The notes: generated by a model from the letters alone, not told the origin. A stretch of 64,000 nucleotides of DNA from CALODL01 sp942492115 (GCA_942492115.1 CALODL010000017.1:62001-126000); one strand, 5' to 3'; shown: positions 1 through 8,760, counted from the first letter of the stretch. Numbers and translations are program-made.

Positions 1-459
1 ACCCGTCTGCGAACGCCGGCTCGGGCACAGCTCGTCACCTCGGCCAACACCGTGCCGACCCACGTGTTCACCAGTCACGCCTCAACGCGAAGGCCCAAGG
101 CCCGGGCTTTGACCCGCGCGGGCGTCGAGATCCACGGTGTGCGACTGCACAGTGGCCACGTCGACCTCCTGGCAGTCCTCGAACAACTGAGCAGCAGGAT
201 GGGTATGAGCAACATCCTCCTCGAGGGCGGTTCGGCCGTGTTGGGCTCGGCGTTCGACCGCAACCTGATCGACGAGGCCTACACGTTCATCTCGCCGCGT
301 GTCATCGGCGGGCACGGTGCCACGCCTGCGATCGGCGGACGCGGCCACCGCACCGTGGCCCTCAGCCCGATCCACCCGCATACGGTCCGCCGCATCGGGG
401 CGGATGTCCTCATTCATGTGGACCTCTCAACGGTGGCATCCCCAGGAAACATCTCCTAA
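1..459 (+). CDS. ribD: Riboflavin biosynthesis reductase domain (RibD C-terminal), 5' truncated by the window edge
   Basis: The reading frame is open from base 1 and ends at TAA 457-459, so only the last 152 codons are present. The segment LLEGGSAVLGSAF followed by ISPRVIGG matches the NADPH-dependent 5-amino-6-(5-phosphoribosylamino)uracil reductase fold of RibD. The first visible residues (TRLRTPARAQLV) match the family's 'RLRTP' element, which follows the substrate-binding region. In the family this domain does the second step of early riboflavin synthesis in the cytoplasm. Whether a deaminase domain lies upstream cannot be seen. The next gene on the same strand begins 158 bp downstream with no obvious terminator between. 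The reductase family is clear; the full RibD identity is inferred. Confidence 0.85.
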   Translation, partial: TRLRTPARAQLVTSANTVPTHVFTSHASTRRPKARALTRAGVEIHGVRLHSGHVDLLAVLEQLSSRMGMSNILLEGGSAVLGSAFDRNLIDEAYTFISPRVIGGHGATPAIGGRGHRTVALSPIHPHTVRRIGADVLIHVDLSTVASPGNIS

Positions 460-617
460 GATGCCCGCACCCTGTTCAAAATGCCAGCGCCGTCTGGTAT
501 CAGACCGCCTCGAGAACGGGGCTTGTGGCAAGGAAATCGTCGCGCTGCGCAACCTCGAAAATGCCTCGAGATCACCCGCGCCCGGCACACGCTGATCAAC
601 ACGCAAGAAATACAGAT

Positions 618-1334
618 ATGGCAGACCCACAGCAGACAATCTCGATCGTCATCCCGGTGTACAACGAGGAAACCACACTCGAGGAAATCATTCGCCGAGT
701 GATCGACGTGGACATTCCCTTCGACAAGGAGATCGTCCTGATCGACGACTACAGCACGGATGGCACGCGCCTGCTGTACGAGAAGATCGAAAAGGAACAC
801 CGCGACGTCAGATTCCAGGTACTCATGCACGACGTCAATCAGGGTAAGGGAGCTGCACTGCGGACTGGTTTCGCGGCATGTACCGGCGACATCGCGTTGA
901 TCCAGGACGCTGATCTCGAATATGATCCCCGCGACTACCCGCGCCTGCTCGCACCGATCATCGAGGGTCGCGCCGATGTGGTGTACGGATCGCGCTTCGT
1001 CGGTAGCTCGGCCCACCGCGTCCATTTCTTCTGGCACATGATCGGAAACCGGGTGTTGACTCTGCTCTCCAACATGATGACCAACCTCAACCTCACTGAC
1101 ATGGAAACGTGTTACAAGGTCTTTCGTAAGGAAGTACTCGAGGGACTGGTGATCAAGAGTGATCGGTTCGCCTTCGAGCCCGAGATAACAGCCAAGGTGG
1201 CCCGCGGACGTTGGCGCGTTTATGAGGTCGGTATCAGTTACGCCGGGCGTTCATATGACGAAGGCAAAAAGATTACCTGGTGGGATGGGGTCAAGGCCAT
1301 CCTGGCAATCATCAGGTTCCGACTGGCCGACTGA
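618..1334 (+). CDS. Family 2 glycosyltransferase (dolichyl-phosphate mannose synthase-like)
   Basis: This is a 238-residue protein with a single GT-A fold. The N-terminus ISIVIPVYNEE is the classic GT2 nucleotide-binding start, and IQDADLEYDP supplies the DXD-type metal-binding motif. GSRF and the C-terminal YEVGISYAGRSYDEGKKI segment match DPM1-like enzymes that transfer a sugar from a nucleotide donor to a polyprenyl phosphate. There is no transmembrane anchor, so it is probably a soluble or peripheral enzyme. The frame is open further upstream, but the ATG at 618 starts just before the first beta strand and is the best start; only a weak AAGAAA lies before it. It converges with a UDP-GlcNAc 2-epimerase 7 bp away, which suggests a cell-surface glycan context. 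Acceptor and donor are unknown. Confidence 0.88.
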   Translation: MADPQQTISIVIPVYNEETTLEEIIRRVIDVDIPFDKEIVLIDDYSTDGTRLLYEKIEKEHRDVRFQVLMHDVNQGKGAALRTGFAACTGDIALIQDADLEYDPRDYPRLLAPIIEGRADVVYGSRFVGSSAHRVHFFWHMIGNRVLTLLSNMMTNLNLTDMETCYKVFRKEVLEGLVIKSDRFAFEPEITAKVARGRWRVYEVGISYAGRSYDEGKKITWWDGVKAILAIIRFRLAD

Positions 1335-1341
1335 GGCAGGC

Positions 1342-2439
1342 TCACCGGCAGTAGCGCTGGGCAATGATGGCGGCGATTCGTTCGGCCGCTTTGCCATCCC
1401 ACAAGGGTGGCTTCTTCGTGGCCCGCGCCCGCATCTCTTCGATCGAAGCGAATCCATCTAGAATACCCTGAGCGGTTGTCCCAACCAGCTTGTTCGTACC
1501 GCATTCGAGGGTGATCGGGCGTTCGGTATTATCACGTGCCGTCAAACACGGAACGCCAAGAATCGTAGCCTCTTCCTGCATGCCACCGGAATCGGTGATG
1601 ATGACGGCGGCCCCATTCATCAGCGCCAGGAATTCAAGGTATCCCTGCGGCGGTGTGATGATCAGCCGGGGCAATCCTTCGAGCCGCTCGAGGAGGCCGT
1701 TGGACGAAGCAGTCGCCCGCGTACGTGGATGCATGCAGAACACCAGCGGTACATCCCCTTGAATCGATTCGAGCGCATCGATGATACCCGAGAAAGTTGC
1801 AACGTCGTCGACGTTACTCGGGCGGTGCATGGTCACCAGGCCGTAGCGGCCCGGCGTCACGCCGATATCGGCATGGACCGTCGAAGCCTCTGCGCGTTGA
1901 CGATGTCGTTCGAGCGTATCGATCATGACGTTTCCGACCAGCTCGACGCGGTCGTCCGGAATCCCTTCGTGCCGCAGATTCTCGACACCACTGGGCTCAC
2001 TGACCAACAACAGATCGCTGATGCAATCGGTCATGACTCGATTGACTTCCTCCGGCATGGCCCGATCGAAGCTGCGTAACCCGGCTTCGACATGGATGAC
2101 CGGAATCTCGAGCTTCGTGGCGACCAGACTGCATGCGATCGTCGAATTGACGTCACCGACGACGAGCACGGCATCGGGTTGCTGTTCGAGGACGATCGGC
2201 TCGAATCGTGTCATGATTTCGGCAGTTTGGCGGGCATGGGATCCGCTGCCCACTTCAAGATTGATGTCCGGCTTGGGAATGCCCAGATCATCAAAGAACA
2301 GCGCGCTCATGTTGGCGTCATAGTGTTGACCCGTGTGGACGATCAGCGGCACGATCTGCGGGTAGCTCTTGAACGCATCCATGAGAGGTGCGATTTTCAT
2401 GAAGTTGGGCCGTGCACCGCAGATGTTGAGAATCTTCAT
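1342..2439 (-). CDS. wecB: UDP-N-acetylglucosamine 2-epimerase, non-hydrolysing
   Basis: The protein has 365 residues, the usual length of the WecB/MnaA family, which interconverts UDP-GlcNAc and UDP-ManNAc for surface polysaccharides. It begins MKILNICGARPNFMKIAPL, a family hallmark. HTGQHYD, VVGDVNSTIA, HVEAGLRSFD and TDSGGMQEEA are the conserved GT-B-type UDP-binding and catalytic segments. The ATG at 2439 is chosen because it lies at the family start and follows AAAGGA with 10 nt spacing; the longer open frame upstream has no family similarity. It converges with a GT2 gene, consistent with a shared glycan pathway, although the two are transcribed in opposite directions. The symbol follows the family; mnaA would be an equivalent name. 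Confidence 0.92.
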   Translation of the reverse strand: MKILNICGARPNFMKIAPLMDAFKSYPQIVPLIVHTGQHYDANMSALFFDDLGIPKPDINLEVGSGSHARQTAEIMTRFEPIVLEQQPDAVLVVGDVNSTIACSLVATKLEIPVIHVEAGLRSFDRAMPEEVNRVMTDCISDLLLVSEPSGVENLRHEGIPDDRVELVGNVMIDTLERHRQRAEASTVHADIGVTPGRYGLVTMHRPSNVDDVATFSGIIDALESIQGDVPLVFCMHPRTRATASSNGLLERLEGLPRLIITPPQGYLEFLALMNGAAVIITDSGGMQEEATILGVPCLTARDNTERPITLECGTNKLVGTTAQGILDGFASIEEMRARATKKPPLWDGKAAERIAAIIAQRYCR

Positions 2440-2680
2440 GTTCGAGTCGTCCTTTGGCACGGTTGGTCCCAGATGGCCCCATGACACCAGAGTCGCAGTC
2501 GTGTACGGCTGCCCCCGGGTCCAATAACGGCACTCCGCCCTGTCCTGCATTACTATTCTGCCATTCAGCGGCAGCGCTTGAGCTTCCAGAATCAGTCGGC
2601 TGCCGCCGCTCTGGGAAACGGGTTGTCCGGCCCCGACATGTTACTGGGGAAGTCCGAAATCGTCCCCCCTTCAATTCAAT

Positions 2681-2709
2681 GCCCTCGGGGGCCCAGGGCC
2701 CCCAAGGGC
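2681..2709 (-). terminator. GC-rich hairpin downstream of the first prepilin-like gene
   Basis: Two 14-base arms (2681-2694 and 2696-2709) pair with a single G-T type mismatch around GGGCCC. The hairpin lies 20 bp beyond the stop of the prepilin-like gene at 2730. There is no T-run on either strand, so it is only a possible terminator or an RNA 3'-end stabiliser. Confidence 0.35.
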
Positions 2710-2729
2710 GTGTCAACACCCACTGCCGC

Positions 2730-3737
2730 TTACGGCCAGATCAATGAATCGGTGGATGCGTGAGCGCCGGCTCCGAGTGAGTCGACTCCCGGGTAAGTCA
2801 GATGACCTGGAGGTTCACCCCACCACAGCGCGCGACCAAAATCGCCGCCGCTGGCCTGGGTGTAATCCATCCGCATATACAGATTGTCGCCATCGACGCC
2901 GGCCGTCGGCCTGGTCAGGAACGTCCCATGGCCATCGGGATACAGCACACTCTGCCCAACGCCCTGATTGGCCCCACCGTGATTGGGCGAGTTGAACGGC
3001 CGCCACCACTGCGGCGCGACATCCTCGGTACAATGCCCCAGCGCTCCGGCGCAATTGGCCGCGACCAGCCGGGCCAACAACCGGGTCCTGTCGGGGTTGA
3101 GGCCGTCGACGAAGTACTGCACGCCCCCCGCGGTCCTCGGCTGGGCGCGCTCGGCGCCGATTCCACTCCATGGCCCCCGGTCAGCCAGAATCGCCATCCG
3201 CGGATCAACGCCCGCGCCAGGCAGAGAGGGGTTCTGTCGATCGTATGGAATCTGGTAGCCATAACTCACCGTCCCCCACCCGATGAAATCGTGATACGTC
3301 GTCACGTCGACCGTCGGATCGGGTGTATCCTCCGACGCGGGACACAAGAAATTCTTGGGCACCGTGGCGCCTGAAGACACCAGCAGCCATAACGACCGCG
3401 TCGTCGACAACGCGGTCGTCCCGCCCGCGCCGACGGGTCGATCCGATGAACGGACATCCCGCGGCAGCATGGCTGTCCCACCCAGTTGACCGACGTACAC
3501 GGTCTGGGGCGCCGCTGCGACGTTGGGCGCGTGTGCTGCCGTGGGCAACTGGCCGCGGTTGTCACCGGCATAAACGAACATGGCCGTCCCAATACTCTTG
3601 ACATGAGCCGTGCACTTGAGGGTACGAGCACGTCCGCGCGCCGTCTGCAGGCTGGGCAACAGAATCGAGACCAGCAAACCGATGATGGCGACGACGACCA
3701 GCAATTCGATAAGGGTGAATGCTTTCTTCGTAATCAT
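2730..3737 (-). CDS. Prepilin-like protein with type II pseudopilin N-terminus (planctomycete H-X-DG family)
   Basis: A 335-residue protein that starts MITKKA and continues FTLIELLVVVAII, the prepilin peptidase recognition site and hydrophobic alpha helix of type IV pilins and pseudopilins; cleavage is expected between Ala6 and Phe7. The rest is a large extracytoplasmic domain. Near the C-terminus NHGG is followed 14 residues after the His by DG, a longer variant of the H-X9-DG motif seen in the very large planctomycete prepilin-like families. The ATG at 3737 follows GGAG with 8 nt spacing; the longer open frame is rejected. It is a clear paralog of the next gene (4287-5291): both keep the same order of short motifs and end DSLIWP. 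The role of these numerous proteins is unknown; they are probably exported and anchored in the inner membrane. Confidence 0.88.
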   Translation of the reverse strand: MITKKAFTLIELLVVVAIIGLLVSILLPSLQTARGRARTLKCTAHVKSIGTAMFVYAGDNRGQLPTAAHAPNVAAAPQTVYVGQLGGTAMLPRDVRSSDRPVGAGGTTALSTTRSLWLLVSSGATVPKNFLCPASEDTPDPTVDVTTYHDFIGWGTVSYGYQIPYDRQNPSLPGAGVDPRMAILADRGPWSGIGAERAQPRTAGGVQYFVDGLNPDRTRLLARLVAANCAGALGHCTEDVAPQWWRPFNSPNHGGANQGVGQSVLYPDGHGTFLTRPTAGVDGDNLYMRMDYTQASGGDFGRALWWGEPPGHLTYPGVDSLGAGAHASTDSLIWP

Positions 3738-4231
3738 GGTTACAACTCCATTCAATGTGTAATCGAGGCAGAAACAAGGGATATGCCTGGCGGGCGTGTG
3801 GCCCGGATGAATGGCTCCGCGCGGGCAGTGCGCACAGCGGTGGCCGGCGACCTGTCCGGCCACTGTCAATCGTCCACGCGGCACACGCACCAGCGGCGTG
3901 CGTGCCTCACGAAAAACGGCGCTTGCGCGGCGCGGCGGGACAGTGACCCGTTGAACGGAGCGAGTTGTCGGGTGATGGGTTACGCGGAAGCGGTTCGATT
4001 GAACCGCTGAATGATGACTACTGCGTATCGAATATGAATCTCAGCGTATGACCGAACGGCACGAATGAAAGGATGAGAGTGTGTCGGAGTCCGCCAGCCG
4101 CATCACACGCAATAGTACGCCTGCCACTCAACCGTGGTCAAAGTGATTCGGACAGAACCCGTCGACCGTTGGGCACGCCGCGGCGCTTGTCGAGGCGGGC
4201 CAATGACATTCGTCTCATCCCGGCCGCGCAC
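3738..4231. other. Intergenic region upstream of the first prepilin-like gene; no gene seen
   Basis: No convincing coding frame was found on either strand. The region must hold the promoter or 5' leader of the minus-strand prepilin-like gene that starts at 3737. An 8-bp inverted repeat (arms 3840-3847 and 3856-3863, 8-nt loop) is the only clear structure. The region ends at the terminator of the neighbouring paralog, so the two prepilin-like genes are probably transcribed separately. Confidence 0.5.
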
Positions 4232-4261
4232 AAAAAAGGCGGAGGCCATTCGGCCCCCGCC
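4232..4261 (-). terminator. Intrinsic terminator of the second prepilin-like gene
   Basis: On the minus strand a 10-bp stem (GGCGGGGGCC with GGCCTCCGCC, one mismatch) with a 4-nt loop is followed directly by six Ts. It lies 25 bp past the stop codon of the 4287-5291 gene and is a textbook Rho-independent terminator. Confidence 0.88.
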
Positions 4262-4286
4262 ACACATGCATCAATCACTGCCCGGG

Positions 4287-5291
4287 TTACGGCCAGATGA
4301 GGCTGTCGGTGAACGCATTGGCGTTGGCCGAGAGCGACTGGAATCCGGGGTAGATCAGTCCGTTGTCATTGGGCGCCTGGCCCCACCACATGGCCTTACC
4401 GAAGTCGCCGCTGTCGGCGAGCGTCGGGTCCATGCGTGTGTAGATGTTGTCCGTGTCAACACCACGCGTCGGCTTGGTCTCGAACTTGGCATGGCCGTCC
4501 GGATACAGAATACTCTGACCGGCACCCTGATTCTGGCCGCCGTGGTTCGGCGAATTGAACGGCTTCCACTTATCTGGCGGGACGTCTTCGCGGCATTCGC
4601 CAATGTTCGGGCCCGCACAATTGGCATCGGTCAACTTGGCAAACAGCGCGTTGACGTTCGGACTGGCGCCGTCGGTAAAGTACTCCGGACCATTCGTGTT
4701 CGACGGAACCGCGGGATTGACCCCGATGTCGCTCCACGGACCGCGGTCAGCCAGGATGGCCATACGCGGATCGTTGTCGGCACTGGGCTTTGACGTGTTC
4801 TGATCATCGTAGGGGATCTGGTAGCCGTAGCTGGTCGTGCCCCACCCGATGAAATCGTAGTACGTCGTCACATCAGCGGTCGGGTCGGACGTGTCTTCCG
4901 AACTCGGGCAGATGAAGTTTTTTGGAATGACGTTACCGCTGCGGACCATCAGCCACAGCGACCGCGTCACCGACATCCGCGTCGATCCATCCGTCGCATC
5001 AGACGAGCGCTCGTCACGTCGGAGCGTATTGCCACCCATTTCGCCCACGTAGACTGTCTGAGGAGCGTTGGTCAGGTTGGGTGCATGAGCAGCAACCGGA
5101 AATACGCCGCGGTTGTTATCCTGGTAAATGTACATCGCTGTTCCGACGTCCTTCACGTTGGCGCTGCACGCCGTACGCTTGGCCATCTCGCGAGCACGTG
5201 ACAAACTCGGCAACAGAATCGAAATGAGCAGCGCGATGATGGCGACCACCACCAGCAGCTCAATGAGGGTAAAGCCCTTTTTCCGCATCAT
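4287..5291 (-). CDS. Prepilin-like protein, paralog of the neighbouring 2730-3737 gene
   Basis: A 334-residue protein starting MMRKKG then FTLIELLVVVAIIALL; prepilin peptidase should cut after Gly6. The extracytoplasmic domain matches its neighbour motif for motif (AHAPN, PQTVYVG, TRSLWL, GYQIPYD, DPRMAILADRGPWS) and ends DSLIWP. The C-terminal NHGG then DG spacing is again 14 residues rather than 9. The leader before the ATG (GGAG with 8 nt spacing) is almost the same as in the neighbour, so the pair arose by tandem duplication. It ends at its own strong intrinsic terminator (4232-4261). ATG 5291 and 5288 are both possible. Export and membrane anchoring are inferred from the signal; no function is known. 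Confidence 0.88.
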   Translation of the reverse strand: MMRKKGFTLIELLVVVAIIALLISILLPSLSRAREMAKRTACSANVKDVGTAMYIYQDNNRGVFPVAAHAPNLTNAPQTVYVGEMGGNTLRRDERSSDATDGSTRMSVTRSLWLMVRSGNVIPKNFICPSSEDTSDPTADVTTYYDFIGWGTTSYGYQIPYDDQNTSKPSADNDPRMAILADRGPWSDIGVNPAVPSNTNGPEYFTDGASPNVNALFAKLTDANCAGPNIGECREDVPPDKWKPFNSPNHGGQNQGAGQSILYPDGHAKFETKPTRGVDTDNIYTRMDPTLADSGDFGKAMWWGQAPNDNGLIYPGFQSLSANANAFTDSLIWP

Positions 5292-5713
5292 GGTTCAAAC
5301 TCCAATCAGTCCATTCATAGTTAAGAATATTACGTATGGTCTCGGAATCGCGGGCGATCCCGGTATACGGTTTGGTCTCGGACGGCGGACAGACCGCAGC
5401 CTGCGCACGTTCGTTACGGCCTCCAACGCAGCGTGGGGTCGGACCCGTGCAGATCGGACCACACGACACACCGGAGCGGGAACGCACTTTCTCAAGACCA
5501 ACCTGATTGTCGGGTGACGGGAACTCGGGCAATCTGGAATGATGGCAGTTTTGAATCTATATGGATGTTCAAAATTAACTAAGTCGCTTGCACGGTTATG
5601 ATTGAGAATGTTGTCAGCCCGTGCCCGTCACATGTTTCATCGTAGATCGGCGGCAAAAACCTGTCAACGAACCGAAAAATAGTGTGCCCCTTTACCTGCG
5701 TCCGTCGCGCCGT
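5292..5713. other. Intergenic region, partly AT-rich; no gene seen
   Basis: The region lies between the second prepilin-like gene and the DUF362 gene, both on the minus strand. No coding frame looks real. Around 5540-5620 the DNA is noticeably AT-rich and contains an inverted repeat (arms TTTTGAA 5549-5555 and TTCAAAA 5568-5574), a plausible promoter or operator area for the prepilin-like gene. Confidence 0.45.
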
Positions 5714-6667
5714 TCAGGGCACGTGTTTCAACCGGCGTTCGATCTTGCGAAAATCCATATAACCCAAACCCTTACGCTCTGCTGCGACCAGCGCGGGCGC
5801 ATCGTCGCCCGGTGTCAGGGATGACAATCCGTGGTCCTGGCGAATCTGGCTCAACGCGTGCAGCCCGACCGCGTCGGTCGCGACGGGATCTGTGCCCATG
5901 ATGATCAGTCCGCTGTTCTCCAAGGCATCGTCAGCCACCAGGGGCCCCTTATCGTAGGCCACACGCAGACCATTGAGGATGCACAGCCGGACTTTGTCAC
6001 GGACCCCGGGGACGGCCAGCACGTCGGCCATGAACGGTAGTCCCGGGGTATCGTGAAACCGGGCGGGATGCTTCATCATGTGGTACGTCAGACTCTTGAT
6101 ACAGCCGCTGAGACCCGCGAGGTTGTCATTCTTCAAAAAGGGCACGGTGATGACTGCAGTCACCTGATCATAGAAGCTACTGAGCCAGTCCCGGCCACTG
6201 CCGAAGTCGACAGCCTCAGCGGTCCATCCGAAGCGGTACGGACGGGTCGCATATGCATTGGCCAGCGGCTCGGGAGCCTCCAGCAGGACGATCTGCTCTG
6301 CCGGCCACCCGGCGGCCTGCAGTCCATCCAGCAACCAGTGCCCGACGACTTCGGAAGTCCCCAGTTGCGAGGCGCCCGCCCGTTCGAAGCGAATGCCGAC
6401 GACGTCTTCGGGGTCGAGGATGCGCGCCCAGGCGCCGGCCGGATTGGCCGCCCCCGTCAGCGCCAGAAGCGCGCGATCCATCATGTCGTTCAAGACCTGG
6501 ACGCTGACATGTCGTTCGACGATCACGTTGTCGGAGCGCATCTGGACCACAACCGAACCCGCCGGAGCATCGCCGGCGCCGTGGAGCACGCGGCCGGGCC
6601 ACAGGACTGCCGCCAAAGCGCCCGTGGACGCCTCGAGAAATCGCCTTCTGTTCAGTCTGTCGTTCAT
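5714..6667 (-). CDS. DUF362 domain protein with Tat signal
   Basis: A 317-residue protein. The N-terminus RLNRRRFLEASTGALAAVLW is a twin-arginine signal with an S/T-RR-x-F-L-like core, so the protein is probably exported folded. VPFLKNDNLAGLSGCIKSL and GTDPVATDAVG are hallmarks of DUF362, a domain often found with ferredoxin modules. No ferredoxin cysteine clusters are present here; the few cysteines are scattered. It ends 45 bp from no recognisable partner gene: the plus-strand gene at 6791 is divergent, with 123 bp between, which must hold both promoters. No enzymatic role is established for the family. Confidence 0.85.
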   Translation of the reverse strand: MNDRLNRRRFLEASTGALAAVLWPGRVLHGAGDAPAGSVVVQMRSDNVIVERHVSVQVLNDMMDRALLALTGAANPAGAWARILDPEDVVGIRFERAGASQLGTSEVVGHWLLDGLQAAGWPAEQIVLLEAPEPLANAYATRPYRFGWTAEAVDFGSGRDWLSSFYDQVTAVITVPFLKNDNLAGLSGCIKSLTYHMMKHPARFHDTPGLPFMADVLAVPGVRDKVRLCILNGLRVAYDKGPLVADDALENSGLIIMGTDPVATDAVGLHALSQIRQDHGLSSLTPGDDAPALVAAERKGLGYMDFRKIERRLKHVP

Positions 6668-6790
6668 CGCTACGTATCTCCTGCATTCTGCCGATACCCC
6701 CTTTATCGACCGCCGGCAGCCCGGAATCGACTCTGCACTGCAGCTGGCGGCACTTTCGAGAACGCCGTAGAATCGGGAGGATATTGAGGA

Positions 6791-8209
6791 ATGCCTATGA
6801 CTTGCCAGGACTTACAGCCGCGGGTGTCCGCCGCGCGCCAACGCCTCGACGACGAGAATCAGACGCACGTCCTCAACTTCGCCGATCGACTCGGCCCGGA
6901 CGAACTGACCGCCCTGCTCGATGACATCGACCACATCGACTGGGCCGAACTTCGCCCTCTGCTCGGGCGGCTGGCTGATTCCGACACTCCGCCTCCGCAG
7001 GACCTGCAACCGGTCACTGCATTGTCAGCGACCCGGATTCAAGATCAGCCTCAACTGGCGGCAGCGCGGGCCCGCGGCGCGGAACTGATTGCCGACGGAC
7101 GTGTCGCAGCCCTGACCGTCGCGGGCGGCCAGGGTACACGTCTCGGCCATGCGGGCCCCAAGGGCACGTTTGCCATCACACCGGTGAGCAACAAGTGCCT
7201 CTTCGAACACTTTGCCGAGCACCTGCTGGCCGCTCGGGCGCGGTACGACAGCAACATTCCATGGTTCATCATGACCAGCCCTGAGAACCATCACGCAACT
7301 GCATCCTTCTTCCGCGCCAGGCAGTTCTTCGGCCTGCCCGGCGACAGCATCATGCTGTTCATGCAGGGCACCATGCCGGCCGTCGACAGCTCTGGACGAT
7401 TGCTGCTGAGCGACCGCCATCGTCTGGCGCAGGCGCCAGACGGTCACGGGGGCACGCTTGCCGCGCTGCAGCGCAGCGGCGGCCTGGACGTGCTCACCGC
7501 CGACAACATTGCATACGTCAGTTACTTTCAAGTCGACAACCCGCTGGTCCATCCGCTGGATCCGACTTTCATCGGCCTGATCGATCTCGCTGGATCAGAC
7601 GTGGGTAGCAAGGCGGTCCGCAAGACCAGTCCCGGCGAGAAGGTCGGCGTGTTCGCCCGCATAGACCACGCCATGCACGTCGTCGAGTATTCCGATCTGC
7701 CGGACGATCTGGCCGCCGCCACCGTGGAAGACGGCAGCCTGGCCTACGCTCTCGGCAACATGGCCGTGCACGTCTTCCGCACCGCGTTTCTGCGGCGGAT
7801 CGTCGGCGCGCCCAACGCCGGGGGGCTCCCGTGGCACGTGGCGCGCAAGACCGTGCCGTTCTTTGACCCGGCGACAGGATCGACCACGACGCCCACGGCG
7901 CCCAATGGCATCAAATTCGAACGGTTCATCTTCGATACGCTGCCACTGGCGCAAGACCCACTGGTGTACGAGGTCGAGCGTGCCGAGCAATTCAGCCCCG
8001 TCAAGAATGCAGACGGGGTCGACAGCCCTGCGACCGCACGAGCGCACCTGATCGCCCGCGCTCATCGCTGGCTGAGCGCGGCAGGCATCGAAATCGCCCC
8101 GGACCGCGTCGTCGAGATCAGCCCGCTCTTCGCCAGCGATGAGCAGGAACTGATCTGCAGAGCCAGCGACATCCGGATTCCCCCCACGGGCGACGTCCTC
8201 CTGGGTTAG
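6791..8209 (+). CDS. UDP-sugar pyrophosphorylase of the UDPGP/UAP1 family
   Basis: A 472-residue protein with a central Rossmann-type nucleotidyltransferase domain. ALTVAGGQGTRLGHAGPKGT is the UTP-binding signature (GGxGTRLG-x4-PKG) of the eukaryotic-type UDPGP family, which includes UDP-GlcNAc and UDP-glucose/galactose pyrophosphorylases. PWFIMTSPENH and GIKFERFIFD are further family segments. The length and the FERFIFD element favour a UAP1-like UDP-N-acetylhexosamine pyrophosphorylase, making UDP-GlcNAc from UTP and GlcNAc-1-P, but substrate choice cannot be settled from sequence. Two starts are possible: ATG 6791 with GGGAGG nine bases upstream, or ATG 6797 with GAGGA six bases upstream. 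The product would feed the 2-epimerase at 1342-2439. Confidence 0.88.
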   Translation: MPMTCQDLQPRVSAARQRLDDENQTHVLNFADRLGPDELTALLDDIDHIDWAELRPLLGRLADSDTPPPQDLQPVTALSATRIQDQPQLAAARARGAELIADGRVAALTVAGGQGTRLGHAGPKGTFAITPVSNKCLFEHFAEHLLAARARYDSNIPWFIMTSPENHHATASFFRARQFFGLPGDSIMLFMQGTMPAVDSSGRLLLSDRHRLAQAPDGHGGTLAALQRSGGLDVLTADNIAYVSYFQVDNPLVHPLDPTFIGLIDLAGSDVGSKAVRKTSPGEKVGVFARIDHAMHVVEYSDLPDDLAAATVEDGSLAYALGNMAVHVFRTAFLRRIVGAPNAGGLPWHVARKTVPFFDPATGSTTTPTAPNGIKFERFIFDTLPLAQDPLVYEVERAEQFSPVKNADGVDSPATARAHLIARAHRWLSAAGIEIAPDRVVEISPLFASDEQELICRASDIRIPPTGDVLLG

Positions 8210-8218
8210 GGTTCCTTC

Positions 8219-8258
8219 CATCCAGTTGCGTGATGGGGCATCCAGTTGCGAAATGGGG
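8219..8258. repeat. Two tandem copies of a 20-bp unit
   Basis: Bases 8219-8238 and 8239-8258 are the same 20-mer except for two positions (CATCCAGTTGCG is shared exactly). They lie just after the pyrophosphorylase stop codon and before the next gene's leader. There is no coding frame here. Confidence 0.8.
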
Positions 8259-8323
8259 CGGCGGGCCCGGGTTAGGCGTGTGCCCGCAGTTGTGTTAGAT
8301 TGGTGCAGGAGGACGATCCACAG

Positions 8324-8752
8324 ATGCCGCTAGTTGCCCCGCAAGTGTTGTCTCTGCTGGTCTGCGACCAGATCATCGTCGATCGCATGACTGGCAAAAC
8401 GTCGTTGATCGGTATGTTCGCCAACATCGCAGCACGCAAGTTTCCCATGCGCCATCCACAACTGTGCGTCTTCGCATCGTTGACCGACGGTCGTGGGAAA
8501 ACGCCACTCGAATTGTGCATCATGGACTCTGAAGATTCTCGCCCTCCCGTCGTCAGCGGCAAAGCCACTGTCGAGTTCAAGGACCCGCGGGCGGTGGCAT
8601 GCCTCAATCTGCACTTCAATGGTCTGGTTTTTCCTGAAGCCGGCGACTACCGCGTCCAGTTGTGGTGTGATGGCGCGCTGCTCAACGAGGCGCGCCTGAT
8701 GCTGGTGCAGGCCAAACCGCGTCCCAAGCACACACCCGAATCCGGCGCCTGA
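8324..8752 (+). CDS. Small conserved protein resembling the DUF6941 family
   Basis: A 142-residue protein with no signal peptide or membrane segment. The N-terminal pattern VLSLLVCDQIIVDRMTGKTS followed by LIGMFANI and a C-terminal beta-rich half (FPEAGDYRVQLWCDG) recall a family of small proteins of unknown function that is common in planctomycetes. The ATG at 8324 has GGAGGA ten bases upstream and is preferred over a TTG at 8300. The gene lies 115 bp after the pyrophosphorylase and converges with the next gene, whose stop is 8 bp away, so it may be co-transcribed with the pyrophosphorylase. The family name is from memory and should be checked; the function is unknown. Confidence 0.7.
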   Translation: MPLVAPQVLSLLVCDQIIVDRMTGKTSLIGMFANIAARKFPMRHPQLCVFASLTDGRGKTPLELCIMDSEDSRPPVVSGKATVEFKDPRAVACLNLHFNGLVFPEAGDYRVQLWCDGALLNEARLMLVQAKPRPKHTPESGA

Positions 8753-8760
8753 GCGCTCGT

